Source: Acholeplasmataceae bacterium UBA5769 (GTDB lineage Bacteria > Bacillota_I > Bacilli_A > Acholeplasmatales > Acholeplasmataceae). From it: DNA of 7,347 nucleotides. The translations under genes were made by a program, and so were the position numbers. Location: positions 1 to 7,347 of the forward strand of contig DIER01000034.1 in the NCBI GenBank assembly GCA_002418725.1, read 5' to 3'. Positions 6,155-7,347 of the stretch are shown here, one piece after another. The notes beneath the pieces are model-generated. The model was not told the DNA's origin and did no database searches. It was given only the letters and a program-made list of their open reading frames with translations. The first letter of the stretch is position 1. Every line of letters starts with the position of its first letter.

Positions 6155-6959
6155 AACGTTCACAGATTTACTTCAAGAACATCACATTGACGATGTTTTA
6201 GAAGGCGAAGTCATTGAAGAAATTTCATTGTCAGATATTAAGCCCAACCCTTTTCAACCAAGACGTATATTTGATGAGGAAAAAATTAATGAACTTGCAC
6301 AGTCAATCAAAGAACACGGTGTTTTTCAACCGATTATTCTAAAGAAAGTTAAAGAAGGATATATCATTGTTTCAGGAGAAAGAAGATATCGCGCAACTTT
6401 AAAAGTTGGTCTAAAAACAATCCCATCGATTATAAGACAATACGAAGAAACGAAAGTAGCAGAAATTGCTCTTGCTGAAAACCTACAAAGAGAAAACCTT
6501 ACACCTATTGAAGAAGCTGAAGCATATAAAATTGTCATGAAAAGCCTTAACTTAACACAAACCGATCTAGCCACTAAGGTTGGGAAAAGTCGTTCGCACG
6601 TCACAAACACACTTGGGTTATTAAGTCTTCCACTTGATGTTCAACAGATGCTTTTAACTAATCAAATTAGCATGGGGCACGCAAGAGCGTTAAGTAAGCT
6701 TGAAGATCATAAGCAAATAATTAAGCTTGCACAGCGTATCGTTTCACATCAACTAAGTGTTCGTCAAATTGAAGAATTAACTAAAATCGAGCAAAAAACA
6801 AATAAAATCGAAAGAAAAAGTCCGACAAAATTTAATCATGAAGAAACCAGGCTTTCAGAAGCTTTAGGATACAAAGTGAAGGTTGACGAAAAGAAAATAG
6901 TTATATATTTTAAAGATCAGGCACCAGCTGATGTTGTTGAAAGATTGTTAAAAAAATGA
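6132..6959 (+). CDS. parB: Chromosome-partitioning protein ParB (Spo0J), CTP-dependent DNA clamp
   Basis: ParB binds parS near the origin, loads as a CTP-dependent sliding clamp, recruits SMC and stimulates ParA. It has 275 residues. Seen: the N-terminal ParB/Srx CTP-binding domain with NPFQPRR (39-45), the CTP motif GERRYRA (82-88) and ENLQRENLTPIEEAEAY (117-133); a helix-turn-helix DNA-binding region around 141-165 (LTQTDLATKVGKSRSHVTN); NQISMGHARAL; and the C-terminal dimerisation domain about 240-273. Odd: the N-terminus (MSEEKKARTFTDLLQEHH) lacks the LGKGL-type motif with which ParB usually activates ParA, and the upstream in-frame stop shows it is not a misplaced start. It overlaps parA by 23 nt and the next gene by 4 nt, so the three are surely co-expressed. 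No noc paralogue is present in the window. Confidence 0.96.
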   Translation: MSEEKKARTFTDLLQEHHIDDVLEGEVIEEISLSDIKPNPFQPRRIFDEEKINELAQSIKEHGVFQPIILKKVKEGYIIVSGERRYRATLKVGLKTIPSIIRQYEETKVAEIALAENLQRENLTPIEEAEAYKIVMKSLNLTQTDLATKVGKSRSHVTNTLGLLSLPLDVQQMLLTNQISMGHARALSKLEDHKQIIKLAQRIVSHQLSVRQIEELTKIEQKTNKIERKSPTKFNHEETRLSEALGYKVKVDEKKIVIYFKDQAPADVVERLLKK

Positions 6960-7153
6960 GATATAACTTAGGTGATGTCATCACAACCAAAAAAAAACAT
7001 GTATGTGGTAATGATCAATGGATGATTGAGCGCATAGGTGCAGAAGTGAAAGTTAAGTGTACAAAATGCGGACGAGAAATCATGATGATGAAGATGGAGT
7101 TCGATAAAAGAATAAAATCTATTGTACAAAATGAAAAACACATTACTACGTAA
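6956..7153 (+). CDS. DUF951 family small zinc-ribbon-like protein (YyzM-like)
   Basis: A 65-residue protein of the DUF951 family, found in Firmicutes near the par genes (B. subtilis YyzM, recalled from memory). Its biochemical role is not established. Seen: the family pattern LGDVI...KKKHVCGNDQWMIERIGAEVKVKC.KCGRE, then a basic FDKRIKSI end. H15, C17, C35 and C38 are spaced so that they could bind one zinc ion; this is inference. The small beta-rich basic form suggests a nucleic-acid-binding or ribosome-associated role, but nothing here proves it. The start ATG overlaps the parB TGA (ATGA), and no good Shine-Dalgarno is seen, so it probably relies on coupled re-initiation after parB. The last gene before the terminator at 7170. 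Confidence 0.88.
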   Translation: MRYNLGDVITTKKKHVCGNDQWMIERIGAEVKVKCTKCGREIMMMKMEFDKRIKSIVQNEKHITT

Positions 7154-7169
7154 CTAGAATGAAATATGT

Positions 7170-7221
7170 GCTGTATATGTGATTTTTAACTGTAAAATAC
7201 ACATGTACAGCCTTTATTTTG
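7170..7221 (+). terminator. Intrinsic terminator ending the par operon
   Basis: GCTGTATATGTG (7170-7181) pairs with CACATGTACAGC (7200-7211) over 12 bp with one G-U pair. The stem continues inside as ATTTT (7182-7186) with AAAAT (7194-7198), A7199 bulged, around a 7-nt loop. The U-rich tract CTTTATTTT follows at 7212-7220. It lies 17 nt after the DUF951 stop. Confidence 0.88.
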
Positions 7222-7270
7222 CACAAAAAAAAGTTTAAAACGCAAAAAAACAATTTTGTGTTAAAAGTGG

Positions 7271-7299
7271 TTGCATTTTTTTCTATGTTACGATAGAAT
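7271..7299 (+). promoter_or_regulatory. Sigma-A-type promoter of the tRNA gene
   Basis: The -35 is TTGCAT (7271-7276) and the -10 is TAGAAT (7294-7299), with an ideal 17-nt spacer containing a T-run. Start of transcription is predicted near 7306, about 14 nt before the mature tRNA 5' end. Confidence 0.75.
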
Positions 7300-7319
7300 A
7301 TAAAAGCAAGCCCAAAAAT

Positions 7320-7347
7320 GGAGGGGTAGCGAAGTGGCTAAACGCGG
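7320..7347 (+). tRNA. tRNA-Tyr (probable), first 28 nt only
   Basis: The 5' acceptor strand GGAGGGG (7320-7326), U8-A9, a D-arm with GCG (7329-7331) pairing CGC (7343-7345), and the invariant G-G at 7336-7337 make a tRNA start. The D-arm reading GCGAAGTGGCTAAACGC is what I recall for Firmicutes tRNA-Tyr(GTA); tRNA-Ser shares the acceptor start but usually has a different D-arm. The anticodon lies beyond the window, so the amino acid is inferred. Confidence 0.8.

Noticed and set aside
401..6610. Open frames of 60-94 codons on the minus strand, such as 1026-1241, 3498-3776 and 6326-6610, and a + strand frame at 2516-2707
   Set aside because: All lie wholly or mostly inside well-supported genes on the + strand, show no recognisable domain, and are shadow frames.
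6740..6755. GTTTCACATC as a parS site in parB
   Set aside because: Only 11 of 16 bases match the consensus, with the right half largely absent.
7320..7347. tRNA-Ser identity for the partial tRNA
   Set aside because: The acceptor start is compatible, but the D-arm GCGAAGTGGCTAAACGC fits tRNA-Tyr better; only the missing anticodon could settle it.
1..7347. CRISPR arrays, insertion sequences, prophage, toxin-antitoxin or defence genes
   Set aside because: No direct-repeat arrays, transposase or integrase motifs or unexplained long gene-free stretches were found; every gene but one belongs to a known housekeeping or conserved family.

Overview
The window is an A+T-rich, densely packed stretch of bacterial chromosome. 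The proteins resemble Firmicutes/Tenericutes housekeeping proteins, as compared from memory with Bacillus subtilis. TGA is a true stop (it ends mnmG and parB) and Trp is encoded by TGG. This argues against the Mycoplasma/Spiroplasma code and leaves low-GC Firmicutes or a standard-code mollicute relative (Acholeplasma-like or Izemoplasma-like). That placement is inference.

Layout, all on the + strand: (1) bases 1-~120 carry the signal recognition particle RNA hairpin, cut or unresolved at its 5' side. (2) An extended -10 promoter at 158-166 leads into a 216-residue two-helix membrane protein that I do not recognise (189-839). (3) Transketolase (817-2772) overlaps the end of that gene by 23 nt. 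(4) mnmG (2785-4650) and rsmG (GTG start, 4640-5338) follow, for tRNA wobble-uridine modification and 16S rRNA m7G methylation. (5) parA (5369-6154) and parB (6132-6959) encode chromosome partitioning. (6) A 65-residue DUF951 zinc-ribbon-like protein (6956-7153) overlaps parB by 4 nt. (7) A strong intrinsic terminator (7170-7221) closes the run. (8) A new -35/-10 promoter (7271-7299) drives a tRNA, very probably tRNA-Tyr, of which only the first 28 nt are present.

The genes from 189 to 7153 are separated by at most 30 nt and mostly overlap. They could be one long transcript from the promoter at 158-166 to the terminator at 7170, with a possible extra promoter in front of parA. mnmG-rsmG-parA-parB is the gene order typical of the replication-origin region in Firmicutes, so the window probably lies near oriC. 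Compared with B. subtilis there is no noc between rsmG and parA, and no mnmE before mnmG; transketolase and the membrane protein stand there instead.

I found no wholly new system. The points most worth a second look are in otherwise conventional genes. The SRP RNA apical loop is not the usual GNRA tetraloop. ParA has lost most of the PRNVRLSEAPS-type motif, including one of two arginines known to bind DNA in B. subtilis Soj. ParB lacks the usual N-terminal LGKGL-type ParA-activating motif. The window contains no canonical parS site.
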